64,000 nt of DNA, from the NCBI RefSeq assembly GCF_030818485.1, contig NZ_JAUTAJ010000002.1, positions 62,001 through 126,000 of the forward strand. Direction: 5' to 3'. Every line of letters starts with the position of its first letter. Within the stretch, counting starts at the first letter, position 1. This DNA comes from Pseudoroseomonas cervicalis. Its GTDB lineage: Bacteria > Pseudomonadota > Alphaproteobacteria > Acetobacterales > Acetobacteraceae. The translations under genes and the position numbers were made by a program. Of this stretch, positions 23,620 to 31,680 are shown piece by piece. Below the pieces are notes generated by a model, which was not told the DNA's origin, did not search any database, and saw only the letters and a list, made by a program, of their open reading frames with translations.

Positions 23620-25548
23620 TTACTCCGGCGCCCGCGCCGCCGTGCGTGCGCAGGCGATGACGGCCTCGCGCAGCGTGCCCACCACCAGCGGCACGCCAAG
23701 CGACTGGTGCAGCGCATCGTCCAGCGCATTGTCCGGCGCCGCCCAGAGCCCCACCATCAGCGGCAGCCGGGGCAGGCGCTGGCGCAGGCGGCGCAGCAGG
23801 TAGCGCAGATGGGTGGGCGCGCCGCGCATCTGCACGGCGCAGATGCAGGCCATGCGGGCGCCCGGCGCCTCGAAATGCCCGACGGCACGGCGGGAGACCT
23901 CGGCATAGGGCACGACCTGCGCGCCCAGCCCGTGCTTGCGCAGGATCTGGGCCAGCATGGTGGCGGAGACCTCGTCCAGCGGCCCGCGGCCGGCGATGCA
24001 GAGCACGGCGCCCTCGGCCTGCCAGGCGGGCGGGATGCTCTCGGCGGAGGGCAGCGCCATGGGGGCCGGGCGGGGCAGGCGCTGCTCGGCGCCGGAGAGG
24101 CGCAGCATGCGGCCGGCGCCATTGGCGGGGGGCGGCGGGGTGGGCTCGGAATCATCGTGCTCGTCGAGGGATTCGGCCAGCTCGGTGACGCTGTCGCGGA
24201 TGCGGTCGAGCTGCGTCGGCGTGACCAGGCCGCGCCGCACATCCGCCGCGGCGAGCGCCAAGCCCTTCAGCGCCACCTCGTCATAATAGGAGGAGAGCGA
24301 GCGCTCCTTCAGCAGGGCCTCGGCCTGTTCCTGGGCCTCGTCCGGGTCGCCGGCCAGAGCGCGCTGGTAGAAATTCTCGACCGGGGTGAGGGCCGGCCTG
24401 TCGCCCAGCAGCACGTCGAGGAATTCCAGCCGCTCGACATGGCGGCCCAGCACGACCAGGCAGAGGGTGACGGGGGTGGCGATGATCAGCCCGATCGGGC
24501 CCCAGATCCAGCTCCAGAAGATGGCGGCGATGATGACCGAGACCGGCGACATGCCGGTGGAGTGGCCATAGGTCAGCGGCTCGACCACATGCGCCGCGAT
24601 GGGCTCGACGGCCAGGAAGAGCGCGGCGGTCCAGAGCGCCATGGACCAGCCCGGATCGACCGAGGCGGCGAGGCCGATGGGCAGCACGGCGCCGAGGATG
24701 CCGCCGATGAAGGGCACGAAGCGCAGCAGCGCCGCGACCAGGCCCCAGAGCAGCGGGCTCGGCACGCCGATCAGCAGCAGGCCGAGGCCGATGACGGCGC
24801 CGAAGCCCAGATTGATGCAGAGCTGGGCCAGGAAGAAGCGGCTGAGGCGGATGGCGGCGTCGTCCATGGCCACGGTGGTGCGGTGCAGGTCGGTCGAGCC
24901 GAACAGGCGGATCAGCCGGTCGCGCAGATCCTCCCGCTGCAGCAGCACGAAGATGGTGACCACCAGCACGATGCCGGCCTGGGTCAGCGGCCCGGCCAGC
25001 GGAGCCAGGAAGGCCCGCACCATCTGCATCGGCGTCATGTCGGGGCTGTGGATCTCCACCGGCAGGGGCGGCACTGCCGCGTCGCGCGGCGGGGTGATGG
25101 AGGGCACGGGCGGTGGGGCGCGGCCGAAATCCTCGCCCAGGCGCTCGACCAGGGAGCCGATGCGGCCGATGGTCATCTGCCGCAGCGTGTCCAGCTTCTG
25201 CTGCACGGTGTGCTGGTAGAGCGGCGCGTTCTGCGCCAGCTCGGCGAGCTGGGCGCCGATCAGCGCGGCGGCGGCCAGGATGATACCCAGCGCCACCAGC
25301 ACCGCCAGCAGCACCGCGGTGATGCGCCCGACCCTGAGCCGCCGCAGCACCCGCACCAGGGGCGAGAGCACCAGGCTGAGCAGGATGGCGAGCGTGACCG
25401 GGATCAGCACCTCGCGGCCGAGATAGAGGCCGGCGACCACCACGACGCCGCCGGCCAGCGTGGTCAGGCTGCGCAGATCGGGGGCTTCGGCCGGGGCGAC
25501 CTTCGCCCTCGTCGCCGGGCCATTGGCGCGCAGCGGTGGTTCGGCCAT
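23620..25548 (-). CDS. AI-2E family (PerM/UPF0118) membrane protein with long C-terminal cytosolic part
   Basis: 642 residues. Residues ~30-400 hold the family's eight or so membrane helices: paired helices at ~30-90 (LAGGVVVVAGLYLGREVLI, VTLAILLSLVLSPLV), ITAVLLAVLVALGIILAAAALIG, a periplasmic loop, then the signature block LRFVPFIGGILGAVLPIGLAA and the late SPVSVIIAAIFWSWIWGPIGLIIATP. Usual members are ~350 residues. The extra ~240 C-terminal residues (from LLGDRPALTPVENFYQRALAG) are soluble: a helical part, an acidic/Pro linker, and an end domain with a Rossmann-like look (GAVLCIAGRGPLDEVSATMLAQILR). I believe this long form occurs in alphaproteobacteria. Transport substrate uncertain. The start at 25548 is the first ATG before the hydrophobic region. 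Confidence 0.85.
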   Translation of the reverse strand: MAEPPLRANGPATRAKVAPAEAPDLRSLTTLAGGVVVVAGLYLGREVLIPVTLAILLSLVLSPLVRVLRRLRVGRITAVLLAVLVALGIILAAAALIGAQLAELAQNAPLYQHTVQQKLDTLRQMTIGRIGSLVERLGEDFGRAPPPVPSITPPRDAAVPPLPVEIHSPDMTPMQMVRAFLAPLAGPLTQAGIVLVVTIFVLLQREDLRDRLIRLFGSTDLHRTTVAMDDAAIRLSRFFLAQLCINLGFGAVIGLGLLLIGVPSPLLWGLVAALLRFVPFIGGILGAVLPIGLAASVDPGWSMALWTAALFLAVEPIAAHVVEPLTYGHSTGMSPVSVIIAAIFWSWIWGPIGLIIATPVTLCLVVLGRHVERLEFLDVLLGDRPALTPVENFYQRALAGDPDEAQEQAEALLKERSLSSYYDEVALKGLALAAADVRRGLVTPTQLDRIRDSVTELAESLDEHDDSEPTPPPPANGAGRMLRLSGAEQRLPRPAPMALPSAESIPPAWQAEGAVLCIAGRGPLDEVSATMLAQILRKHGLGAQVVPYAEVSRRAVGHFEAPGARMACICAVQMRGAPTHLRYLLRRLRQRLPRLPLMVGLWAAPDNALDDALHQSLGVPLVVGTLREAVIACARTAARAPE

Positions 25549-25624
25549 CGGGGCAGTCTCCAGCGGGGGTTGAATCCGCTGGGCTAACGCGCCGCAGTGC
25601 AAAAAGGATATGTCTACCGGCGGC

Positions 25625-25639
25625 GTGGACTTTGCCGAC
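25625..25639 (+). repeat. Outlying iteron copy downstream of the initiator gene
   Basis: GTGGACTTTGCCGAC is the same 15-mer as the repeats upstream of the initiator gene, here 23 bp beyond its stop and upstream of the AI-2E gene. It could bind the initiator and so link origin and gene ends by handcuffing or autoregulation; that is inference. Confidence 0.6.
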
Positions 25640-25661
25640 CTCGCCCGGGCCGTTCCCGGCC

Positions 25662-26597
25662 TCAGCGCAGCAGCTTGCGCACCGGTGGGGCGGAGGGGTG
25701 CAGCAGCAGCCCGTCCGGCGTCAGCTCGACCCGGGCGTCGCGATAGACCGCCTGGGCCAGCTGCAGATTCTCGGTGAAGGCCGCCTTGAAATGCTTGCGC
25801 AGGCGGATGCCGGCGCCGAACTGGGTCGCCAGCGCCGTCCAGCTGATCAGCTTGCTGTCGTTCAGCGAATGCAGCCGGTAGGCCAGCCAGCAATAGACGT
25901 CGAGCGCCATGGAGGAGTTGCGGATGTGGCGGATCGCCGCCTCGTCCAGCGGCACGGCGTGCTGGCGCAGCTGCTGGAAGAAGCTCTCCGAGAGCCGCGC
26001 GGTCTCGACGAAGAGATCCCCCTGCCCGCCCGGCGCGTTGGGGTCGTCGACGAACATGGCGATGTCGACGATGTTCTGGTTCACCAGCACCGAGGTGCCG
26101 TTGCGGGTGAAGTGGAAGGAGAGGCGGCAGCGGCTGATGCGGTCCGCCTGCTCGCGCACCAGCTTGGTGGTCTTGCCGCCGACCGAGACGCCGAGGCGGC
26201 CCAGGAAGTCGCGCAACGAACGCCCGAGCTGCACATCGCGCGAGCCGGTGCGCAACGCCTCCGACTGCAGATAGATCAGGATCAGCCGGGCGATGGCGCC
26301 GAAGGGCACGCCGACATGGGCGGGTGCCCCATCCGGCCCCAGCCGGACACCGGGCTCGACCAGCAGGGTCAGGCTGTCGGTCTCGAGCTTCCAGATCGAG
26401 GCGTCATCCGCCGGCCGCCGGTGCGGCAGGGCGGTCTGGCACCAGCCGGAATGGATGTAGCCGATGCCGACATCCTCATCGGAGGCCCAGGAGGCCGCGG
26501 CCTCGACGATCCGCGCGCCGCGCCTGCCCTCCACCAGCTCCCGGCTGGCCTGGCGCCCATGCGTCTCGATGAGGGTGTGGACCGTGCCCATGACCAT
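25662..26597 (-). CDS. repA: Plasmid replication initiator, RepA superfamily (PF04796-like), not RepC
   Basis: 311 residues, replication initiator by family resemblance. Recognisable parts include AHVGVPFGAIARLILIYLQSEA (the conserved 'G-x-x-P-x-G-x-x-AR' segment), LGRSLRDFLGRLGV, NSSMALDVYCWLAYRLHSL and SWTALATQFGAGIRLRKHFK (a winged-helix-like DNA-binding end). This is the pattern of 'plasmid encoded RepA' proteins, shorter than and unlike RepC (~400 residues), which normally follows repA-repB. It lies downstream of repB on the same strand, separated by a 494-bp spacer full of iterons it probably binds. The start may be 26597 or 26591 (two nearby ATG codons). Family assignment is from pattern recall, fairly confident. 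Confidence 0.85.
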   Translation of the reverse strand: MVMGTVHTLIETHGRQASRELVEGRRGARIVEAAASWASDEDVGIGYIHSGWCQTALPHRRPADDASIWKLETDSLTLLVEPGVRLGPDGAPAHVGVPFGAIARLILIYLQSEALRTGSRDVQLGRSLRDFLGRLGVSVGGKTTKLVREQADRISRCRLSFHFTRNGTSVLVNQNIVDIAMFVDDPNAPGGQGDLFVETARLSESFFQQLRQHAVPLDEAAIRHIRNSSMALDVYCWLAYRLHSLNDSKLISWTALATQFGAGIRLRKHFKAAFTENLQLAQAVYRDARVELTPDGLLLHPSAPPVRKLLR

Positions 26598-26648
26598 CCG
26601 CTGCTGCTTGCCGGCCGGACATTGGCGCGGCCGGTCGCCCCTGTCGAC

Positions 26649-27045
26649 GTGGACTCTGCCGACCCAAAGCTAATTGGAAGATATTTGGTCTTAGTATTTG
26701 TATATGCCGGCAAAGTCCTCGGGATAAGGCCCGCAAGCCCTTGTTCCGTGGCGGGCCCCGGCGGCAGAGTCCACGCCGTGGCCGGCAGGGTCCACGCCGG
26801 GTGCTGTGGCCGACTCGCGGGGCGCCGCCGGAGTCGGTTTCCCGGCCTGTCGGGCGGCCCGCCGCGTGGACTCTGCCGACCCTCCACGACCTCGCCGCAG
26901 CCGTTGCAGGGCCGTTTCGCCGAGATTTTCCGCCCCTGGCGCCGCTGGCGCGCCACAGGTCGGCAAAGTCCACAGGGCTGCGCTGCGGGGCCACGCCTGA
27001 AGCACACGGCGCGGGCTGCGCCGGGGGATGGTCGCCAAAGTCCAC
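26649..27045. repeat. Iteron array, consensus GTGGACTYTGCCGAC
   Basis: Copies on the + strand: 26649-26663 and 26866-26880 (both GTGGACTCTGCCGAC). Copies on the - strand, read on + as GTCGGCARAGTCCAC: 26706-26720 (degenerate, ends TCCTC), 26760-26774, 26781-26795 (GCCGGCAGGGTCCAC), 26959-26973 (perfect GTCGGCAAAGTCCAC) and 27031-27045 (one mismatch). With the copy at 25625 this makes eight. Spacing is irregular and orientation mixed, unlike tight direct-repeat iterons of classic plasmids. Confidence 0.75.
26664..26707. other. AT-rich island inside the putative origin
   Basis: About 44 bp with roughly two thirds A+T, flanked by iterons at 26649 and 26706, in DNA that is otherwise strongly GC-rich. 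Candidate duplex-unwinding element and/or promoter of the initiator gene, which starts at 26597 on the - strand. Confidence 0.5.
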
Positions 27046-27091
27046 GCCCTGCGCCGCAGGCGAGCGGCCGCGGCGCAGGCCGGGGAGCGGC

Positions 27092-28078
27092 TCACCCCCC
27101 CTCCCCTTCGCGGAAGCTGCGATAGAGCGCGTCCAGCCGCGCCACCAGGAAACGGCCGAATTCCGGCTCCAGCCGCTCATTCACCGTCAGCCGCAGGCCC
27201 TGCGGCCCGGGCTCGATCTTCACCAGCGGGTCGCCCTGCGGGGTGCGCCACCAGGGGTCGGCCTCCACCGCCGGCTTGCCGTCGCGAAGGGCGGCGAAGA
27301 TGCGCTGGAAGCGGGCATCGCTGTTCAGCGCGCGGAAGCCGGGGCTGGCCATGGCGCGCTCGGCGAGGTCGGCCGCGCCCGCCTCGGCGAAGAGGCGCTG
27401 CAGCTCCAGCCAGCGCGGCCTGCCGGTGCGCGGCGCCGGGCCGATCGCCAGGATCACCGCCCGCGGGATGGCGCGCACCACCTGGAGGTAGCGGGTCATC
27501 TCCGCCGATTGCACGGCCAGTGCCGCATGCAGGGTCGGGCGGTCGAAGCCGCGCGCCTCCAGATGCGCGGCGAAGAGGGCGCGCTCGATGAAGGTGAGGT
27601 TGCGCCGCTCGATATTCTCCTTGCCCTGGGCCACCACCAGCTCGGCATCGGAGAGCGCGCGGATCACCGCCTTGATCGGGATGCCGAGCCGCTTCACCGC
27701 CAGCAGGCGGCGATGCCCATAGGCCATCTGGTAATGGCCCGGCTTCTCCGGGTGGGGCCGCACCAGCACCGGTACCTGCTGGCCGGAGCCGGCGATGCTC
27801 TGCACCAGCTCGGAAAGCTCCGCCTCGCTGTCGCCGGCGATCCGGTCGGCGACGAAGGAGGCCTCGACGAAAGCGGGGTCGAGCGCCACCACCGTCTCGC
27901 CGCCCTCGACGCGGGCGCGCAGCGCCTCCGCCTCCTCGCGCAGCTGGCCGAGGCTGAGGCCCATGGCGCGCACGGCGCCGGAGGGGACGCGGGCGGTGGC
28001 CGGGGCGGGTTGCGGCTCGGCCATTTCCTCGGCCGGGCCGGCGCCGAGCAGGCGCTTCAGCGTGTCCTTGCGGCTCAT
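27092..28078 (-). CDS. repB: Plasmid partition protein RepB (ParB family)
   Basis: Centromere-binding protein of the partition system. 328 residues, opening with MSRKDTLKRLLG, the hallmark start of RepB from repABC replicons (binds RepA). The ParB nuclease-like/CTPase domain is at ~90-170: GQQVPVLVRP, the CTP-binding GHRR at 121-124, and ENIERRNLTFIE at 154-165. A helix-turn-helix region follows (LHAALAVQSAEMTRYLQVVRAIP), then a C-terminal dimerisation part. The start overlaps the repA stop by 4 nt (TCAT on the + strand), so the two are coupled. Its likely target is the palindromes at 29346 and 29405, upstream of repA. Confidence 0.92.
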   Translation of the reverse strand: MSRKDTLKRLLGAGPAEEMAEPQPAPATARVPSGAVRAMGLSLGQLREEAEALRARVEGGETVVALDPAFVEASFVADRIAGDSEAELSELVQSIAGSGQQVPVLVRPHPEKPGHYQMAYGHRRLLAVKRLGIPIKAVIRALSDAELVVAQGKENIERRNLTFIERALFAAHLEARGFDRPTLHAALAVQSAEMTRYLQVVRAIPRAVILAIGPAPRTGRPRWLELQRLFAEAGAADLAERAMASPGFRALNSDARFQRIFAALRDGKPAVEADPWWRTPQGDPLVKIEPGPQGLRLTVNERLEPEFGRFLVARLDALYRSFREGEGG

Positions 28079-29274
28079 CGGGCGGCGCGGCCCCAGGCCT
28101 GGGCGACCAGCTGGCGGACCTCGCCATTCACCGAATCCAGCGCCTCCGCCGCGCGGTTGTAGGTTTCGCGGCTGAAATTCTGCGGCCCCACCTCATAGAG
28201 GGTCTGCTTGGTCAGCCCGGCATCGGAGATGGCGGTCGATTTGATCATCGGATTGGTCAGCACCCGCTCGCCGAACAGGCTGCGCAGGAAGCCCACCACC
28301 TGGGTCTGGGGGCCGTCCTGCGGCTCGTAGCGGGTGACCAGGTAGCGCAGGAAATCATAGTCGAGCCGCCCGCCGGCCTCCCGCACCACGGAGAGAAGAT
28401 CGGCCGTCATCAGCAGGAACTGGCACATGCTGGCGATGTCGAGCATCTGCGGATGCACGGTGATCAGCACGCCCGTCGCGGCGCAGAGGGCGGCCAGCGT
28501 CAGGAAGCCCAGCTGCGGCGGGCAGTCGATGACGACGATGTCGTACTCCGCCTCGACGGTGGCCAGCGCCTCGGTCAGGCGGGTGAAGAACAGCGTCTCC
28601 TTGGCCCGCTCGGATTGCGCCAGCATGCGCGGCGTGTCGTGCTCAAATTCGTGCAGCTCCAGATTGGCCGGCACGATGTCGAGGCCGGCGATATAGCTCG
28701 GCCGGATCACCTCGCGCAGCGGGCGGCGCTGCCTGTCGTAGCGCAGCGCCGCGTAGAGCGTCTCATTCTCCCCGATATCCAGCTCCGGCTGGTAGCCGAA
28801 CAGGGCGGAGAGGCTGGCCTGCGGGTCGAGGTCCAGCGCCAGCACCCGGTGGCCCTGGAAGGCCAGGTACTGCGCCAGATGCGCGGCCGTGGTGGTCTTG
28901 CCGGAGCCGCCCTTGAAATTGGCCACCGCGATGACCTGGAGGTGCTCGCCCTCCTGCCGGCGCGGCGGGGCCTGGCGGTTCTTGCCCTTGAGCAGGCCGC
29001 GCAGCGCATGGATCTGCTCCAGCGTATAGGCGCGGCGGCCGCCGGGGCCTTTTTCCGGCACCGGGCCTTCCCCCGCCAGGGCCAGCTGGCGCAGATAGGA
29101 ATCGCTGATGCCGAGCAGATGCGCGACCTCGCCGCTGGAGAAGCGGCGCAGCGTCTTCTGCGCGGCGGGGGGGAAGATGCGGTTGCGGAGCAGGGCGAGC
29201 TGGGCGCTGAGCGCCCGCGCATCGGCGCCGATGCGCTGGTCGATCGGCTCCGGCGCGGCGGTGGTGGCGGACAT
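28075..29274 (-). CDS. repA: Plasmid partition ATPase RepA (ParA family, N-terminal helix-turn-helix)
   Basis: ATPase that moves replicon copies apart and, in repABC systems, represses its own operon. 399 residues. Residues ~40-100 are a MerR-like helix-turn-helix (FSSGEVAHLLGISDSYLRQLALAG, RRAYTLEQIHALRGLL). The deviant Walker A KGGSGKTT is at 121-128, the Walker A' region LDLDPQASLSALFG follows, and the Walker B-like IVVIDCPPQLGFLTLAAL. The C-terminal TNPMIKSTAISDAGLTKQTLYEV and TYNRAAEALDSVN are characteristic of the RepA branch. It is first in the repA-repB unit. The 217 bp upstream carries two parS-like palindromes, consistent with autoregulation. Named repA in the repABC sense, distinct from the initiator. 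Confidence 0.93.
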   Translation of the reverse strand: MSATTAAPEPIDQRIGADARALSAQLALLRNRIFPPAAQKTLRRFSSGEVAHLLGISDSYLRQLALAGEGPVPEKGPGGRRAYTLEQIHALRGLLKGKNRQAPPRRQEGEHLQVIAVANFKGGSGKTTTAAHLAQYLAFQGHRVLALDLDPQASLSALFGYQPELDIGENETLYAALRYDRQRRPLREVIRPSYIAGLDIVPANLELHEFEHDTPRMLAQSERAKETLFFTRLTEALATVEAEYDIVVIDCPPQLGFLTLAALCAATGVLITVHPQMLDIASMCQFLLMTADLLSVVREAGGRLDYDFLRYLVTRYEPQDGPQTQVVGFLRSLFGERVLTNPMIKSTAISDAGLTKQTLYEVGPQNFSRETYNRAAEALDSVNGEVRQLVAQAWGRAAR

Positions 29275-29345
29275 GGCCGACGCTTTTCTCCGAAAAAGAG
29301 GCTTTTCGGCGTTAGCACAACGCTGCTGCGTCGACTACAGACCTT

Positions 29346-29367
29346 GCCGTTGACAGCTGTCAACGGC
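29346..29367. promoter_or_regulatory. parS: parS-type centromere palindrome 1
   Basis: A perfect 22-bp palindrome whose central 20 bases are CCGTTGACAGCTGTCAACGG. Its 16-bp core GTTGACAGCTGTCAAC fits the published repABC parS consensus GTTNNCNGCNGNNAAC at every fixed position. It lies 72 bp upstream of repA. Expected RepB binding site. Confidence 0.8.
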
Positions 29368-29404
29368 GCCGTGACGGTTCGCGGCGTCGGCCAGCGATGC
29401 GCGC

Positions 29405-29422
29405 CATTGACAGCTGTCAATG
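29405..29422. promoter_or_regulatory. parS: parS-type centromere palindrome 2
   Basis: A perfect 18-bp palindrome CATTGACAGCTGTCAATG. It shares the 14-bp core TTGACAGCTGTCAA with the first palindrome but has A/T instead of G/C at the outer consensus position. Centres of the two sites are 57 bp apart, about five and a half helical turns. Confidence 0.7.
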
Positions 29423-29490
29423 CGCGCTGCCCTTGTCCCGCCCAAACCTCATGCGACATGCGGCGTTGGAGGCACGGAATTGACCTGTCG

Positions 29491-30507
29491 ATGAGAAGCC
29501 TGATCCTGCTGGCCGGCACGCTGCTGCTGGCCCTGCCCCCCATCCCGCCCGCGCTGGGCCGCGATGCGCCCGCCGCCCCCTCCCAGGCCGCCGCGCCCGG
29601 CGTCGGCGCGCTGGGGCGGGTCGAGCCCGCCTCCCGCATCCGCCGCATCGGCGCGCCGGGCGGGATGAACGTCACCCGCCTGGGCCGGCTGCTGGTCGAG
29701 GAAGGCCAGCGCGTCGAGGAAGGCGCGCTGCTCGCGGAACTGGCCGATGCGCCGCAGAAGGAGGCGCAGCGCCAGCGCGCCGCCGCCGCCCTGGCCGAGG
29801 CCGAGGCGCGGCTGGCCCTGATGCAGGCCGCCGCCCGGCCGGAGGAGATCACGGCGCAGCGGGCGCGCCTCGCCGGGCTGCGCGCCGAGGCGGAGAATGC
29901 CCGGCGCGAGGCGGCGCGCGCCGAACGCCTGGTGCCAAGCGGTGCCGGCGGCCAGGCCGAGGCCGAGCGCCGCCGCTTCGCCGCGCTGCGCGCCGAGGCC
30001 TCGCTGGCCGAGGCCGAGGCCGAGCTGGCCAGGCTGCAGAGCCCGCGCCCCGAGGATGTCGCCATGGCCCGCGCCCAGCGCGACGCGGCGGCCGCGGATG
30101 CGCGGGCGGCCGAGGCCGAGCTGGAGCTGGCCCGCATGCGCGCACCGATCGCCGGCACCATCCTCACCCTTTATGTCCGGCCCGGCGATCCGGTGGGCAA
30201 TGACGGGCTGCTCGACATGGCGGATCTGGAGCGCATGGATGTGGTGGCCGATGTCTATGAGACCGACCTGCCGCGCCTGCGCCTCGGCCAGCGGGCGGAG
30301 GTGCTGGTGCCCGGCCATCCGGAGCGGCTCGGTGCCACGCTGCGCGAGATCGGCTGGCAGGTGCGCCGCACCACCCAGGCCGGCACCGACCCGGTCGCCG
30401 CCGTCGATGCCCGCACCGTGCCGGTGCGGCTGACGCTGGACGCGGAAGGCGCGGCGCTGCTGGCGCGGCGCTCCAACATGCAGGTGCAGGTGGCGATCCG
30501 CCCATGA
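29491..30507 (+). CDS. HlyD/DevB-type periplasmic adaptor of an ABC exporter
   Basis: Membrane-fusion protein linking an inner-membrane ABC exporter to the periplasm. 338 residues with an N-terminal signal or anchor helix (SLILLAGTLLLALPPIPPALG), a first lipoyl half (GALGRVEPASRIRRIGAPGG), a long Ala/Glu/Arg helical hairpin (~85-215), the second lipoyl half (ARMRAPIAGTILTLYVRPGDPV) and a beta-barrel part (LERMDVVADVYETDLPRLRLGQ). This is the DevB family pattern. The stop overlaps the permease start (ATGA). ATG 29458 is an alternative start. It is divergent from repA, with the parS palindromes in between. Confidence 0.88.
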   Translation: MRSLILLAGTLLLALPPIPPALGRDAPAAPSQAAAPGVGALGRVEPASRIRRIGAPGGMNVTRLGRLLVEEGQRVEEGALLAELADAPQKEAQRQRAAAALAEAEARLALMQAAARPEEITAQRARLAGLRAEAENARREAARAERLVPSGAGGQAEAERRRFAALRAEASLAEAEAELARLQSPRPEDVAMARAQRDAAAADARAAEAELELARMRAPIAGTILTLYVRPGDPVGNDGLLDMADLERMDVVADVYETDLPRLRLGQRAEVLVPGHPERLGATLREIGWQVRRTTQAGTDPVAAVDARTVPVRLTLDAEGAALLARRSNMQVQVAIRP

Positions 30508-31680
30508 GGCTCGCCACCACGCTCTGGCTGCCGCTGCGGCTCGCCTGGCGGCAGCTGCGCGCCGACAAGGCCCGGCTGGCCACCGCCATCGCCGGCGTGC
30601 TCTTCGCCTGCGTGCTGGTCTTCATGCAGCTCGGCTTCCGCGCCGCGCTGTTCGATTCCGCCACCTCGCTGATCACCGCCATGCGCGGCGAGGTGTTCCT
30701 GATCCACCCGATGACGCTGGCCAGCTTCCGGCCCGAGCCGCTGCCGCGGGTGCGCGCCAGCCAGGCCCTGGCCCTGCCGGAGGTGGCGCAATCCGTGCCG
30801 ATCTACATGGCGCAGAGCACCTGGCGAAATCCGGAGACGGGGGAGCGCCGCACCATCCAGCTGGTGGGCTTCGATGTCGAGGCCGGCGCCATGCGCTTCG
30901 AGGGGCTGGAGCGGGTGGCCGAGGCGCTGAAGCGCCCCGACACGGTGGCTTTCGACCGCCGCTCCCGTCCCGAATTCGGGCCCGTCGAGGCGCTGCTGGC
31001 GGGCGCGCGGCGGCAGCCTGCCGGTGCAGATCAGCAACCGGCAGATCGAGGTGGTGGGGGTGGTGGAGATCGGCGCCTCCTTCGGCGCCGATGGCAATGT
31101 CATCATGAGCGAGACGAATTTCCGCCGCCTGATGCCGGAACGCCCCTTCTCCAATGCTGATCTGGTGGCGATCCGGCTGCGCCCGGGCGCCGACCCGGCC
31201 GCGGTGCGCGACCGGCTGGCCGCCCTGCTGCCGCCCGATGTGGCGGTGCTGACCCAGCCCGAGCTGGTCGCCTGGGAGCTGCGCTACTGGGAGACGGCGA
31301 CGCCGATCGGCTTCATCTTCACCTTCGGCAGCCTGATGGGGCTGATCGTCGGCATGGTCATCGTCTACCAGATCCTGTTCAGCGACGTGGCCGGGCATCT
31401 GCGCGAATACGCCACGCTGAAGGCGATCGGCTACACCAATGCCTATCTGGGGCGGGTGGTGCTGTCGGCGGCGCTGCTGCTGGCGGTGCTGGGCTTCATC
31501 CCCGGCGCCATCGCCGCTGGCCTGCTTTATGAGGTGGTGGGGCGCGCTACCTTCCTGCCGCTGGCCATGGAATGGGGGCGCAGCCTGATGATCTTCGCCA
31601 TGATCTTCGGCATGTGCGGCCTGGCCGGGCTGCTGGCCATGCGCAAGCTGCGCGACGCCGATCCGGCGGACATGTTCTGA
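30504..31680 (+). pseudogene. DevC-type ABC exporter permease, interrupted by a +1 frameshift
   Basis: The first part (30504 to ~31005) encodes an N-terminal membrane helix (ATAIAGVLFACVLVFMQLGF), then a periplasmic MacB-like part (LPEVAQSVPIYMAQSTWRN, VGFDVEAGAMRFEGL, RPDTVAFDRRSRPEFGPVEALLAG). Genuine sequence continues in the next frame (SLPVQISNRQIEVVGVVEIGASFG, then helices GFIFTFGSLMGLIVGMVIVYQILF, VVLSAALLLAVLGFIPGAIAAGLLY, SLMIFAMIFGMCGLAGLLAMRKL). The frames meet in the GC-only stretch around 31001-31013. The span is 392 codons plus one base, so a single extra base explains it, and a repaired product of ~391 residues matches DevC size. Both flanking partners are intact, so a sequencing error is a real possibility. 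A GTG at 31024 could start a truncated product. Confidence 0.8.

Larger units (their letters stand above)
26598..27091. other. Putative replication origin (iterons plus AT-rich island)
   Basis: This 494-bp stretch between the initiator gene and repB has no convincing gene. It holds seven copies of a 15-bp repeat in both orientations and one strikingly AT-rich segment (26664-26707, e.g. AGATATTTGGTCTTAGTATT) in otherwise GC-rich DNA. Iterons plus an AT-rich unwinding region next to an initiator gene is the standard layout of an iteron-controlled origin. No obvious DnaA box (TTATNCACA) was seen. The AT-rich island could equally contain the initiator promoter. Confidence 0.7.

Noticed and set aside
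25662..26597. Calling the initiator RepC because it follows repA-repB
   Set aside because: Length (311 versus ~400) and the visible segments do not match RepC, and repABC has no long iteron-filled spacer between repB and repC.
26598..27091. A CRISPR array or transposon-end interpretation of the 15-bp repeats
   Set aside because: Spacing is irregular (about 21-180 bp), orientation is mixed, there are no cas genes or transposase, and the repeats cluster next to a replication initiator.
30504..31160. Treating the two devC fragments as two independent genes
   Set aside because: The first ends in Arg/Gly-rich noise and the second starts mid-domain without a ribosome site. Together they make one normal-length permease with a +1 shift.
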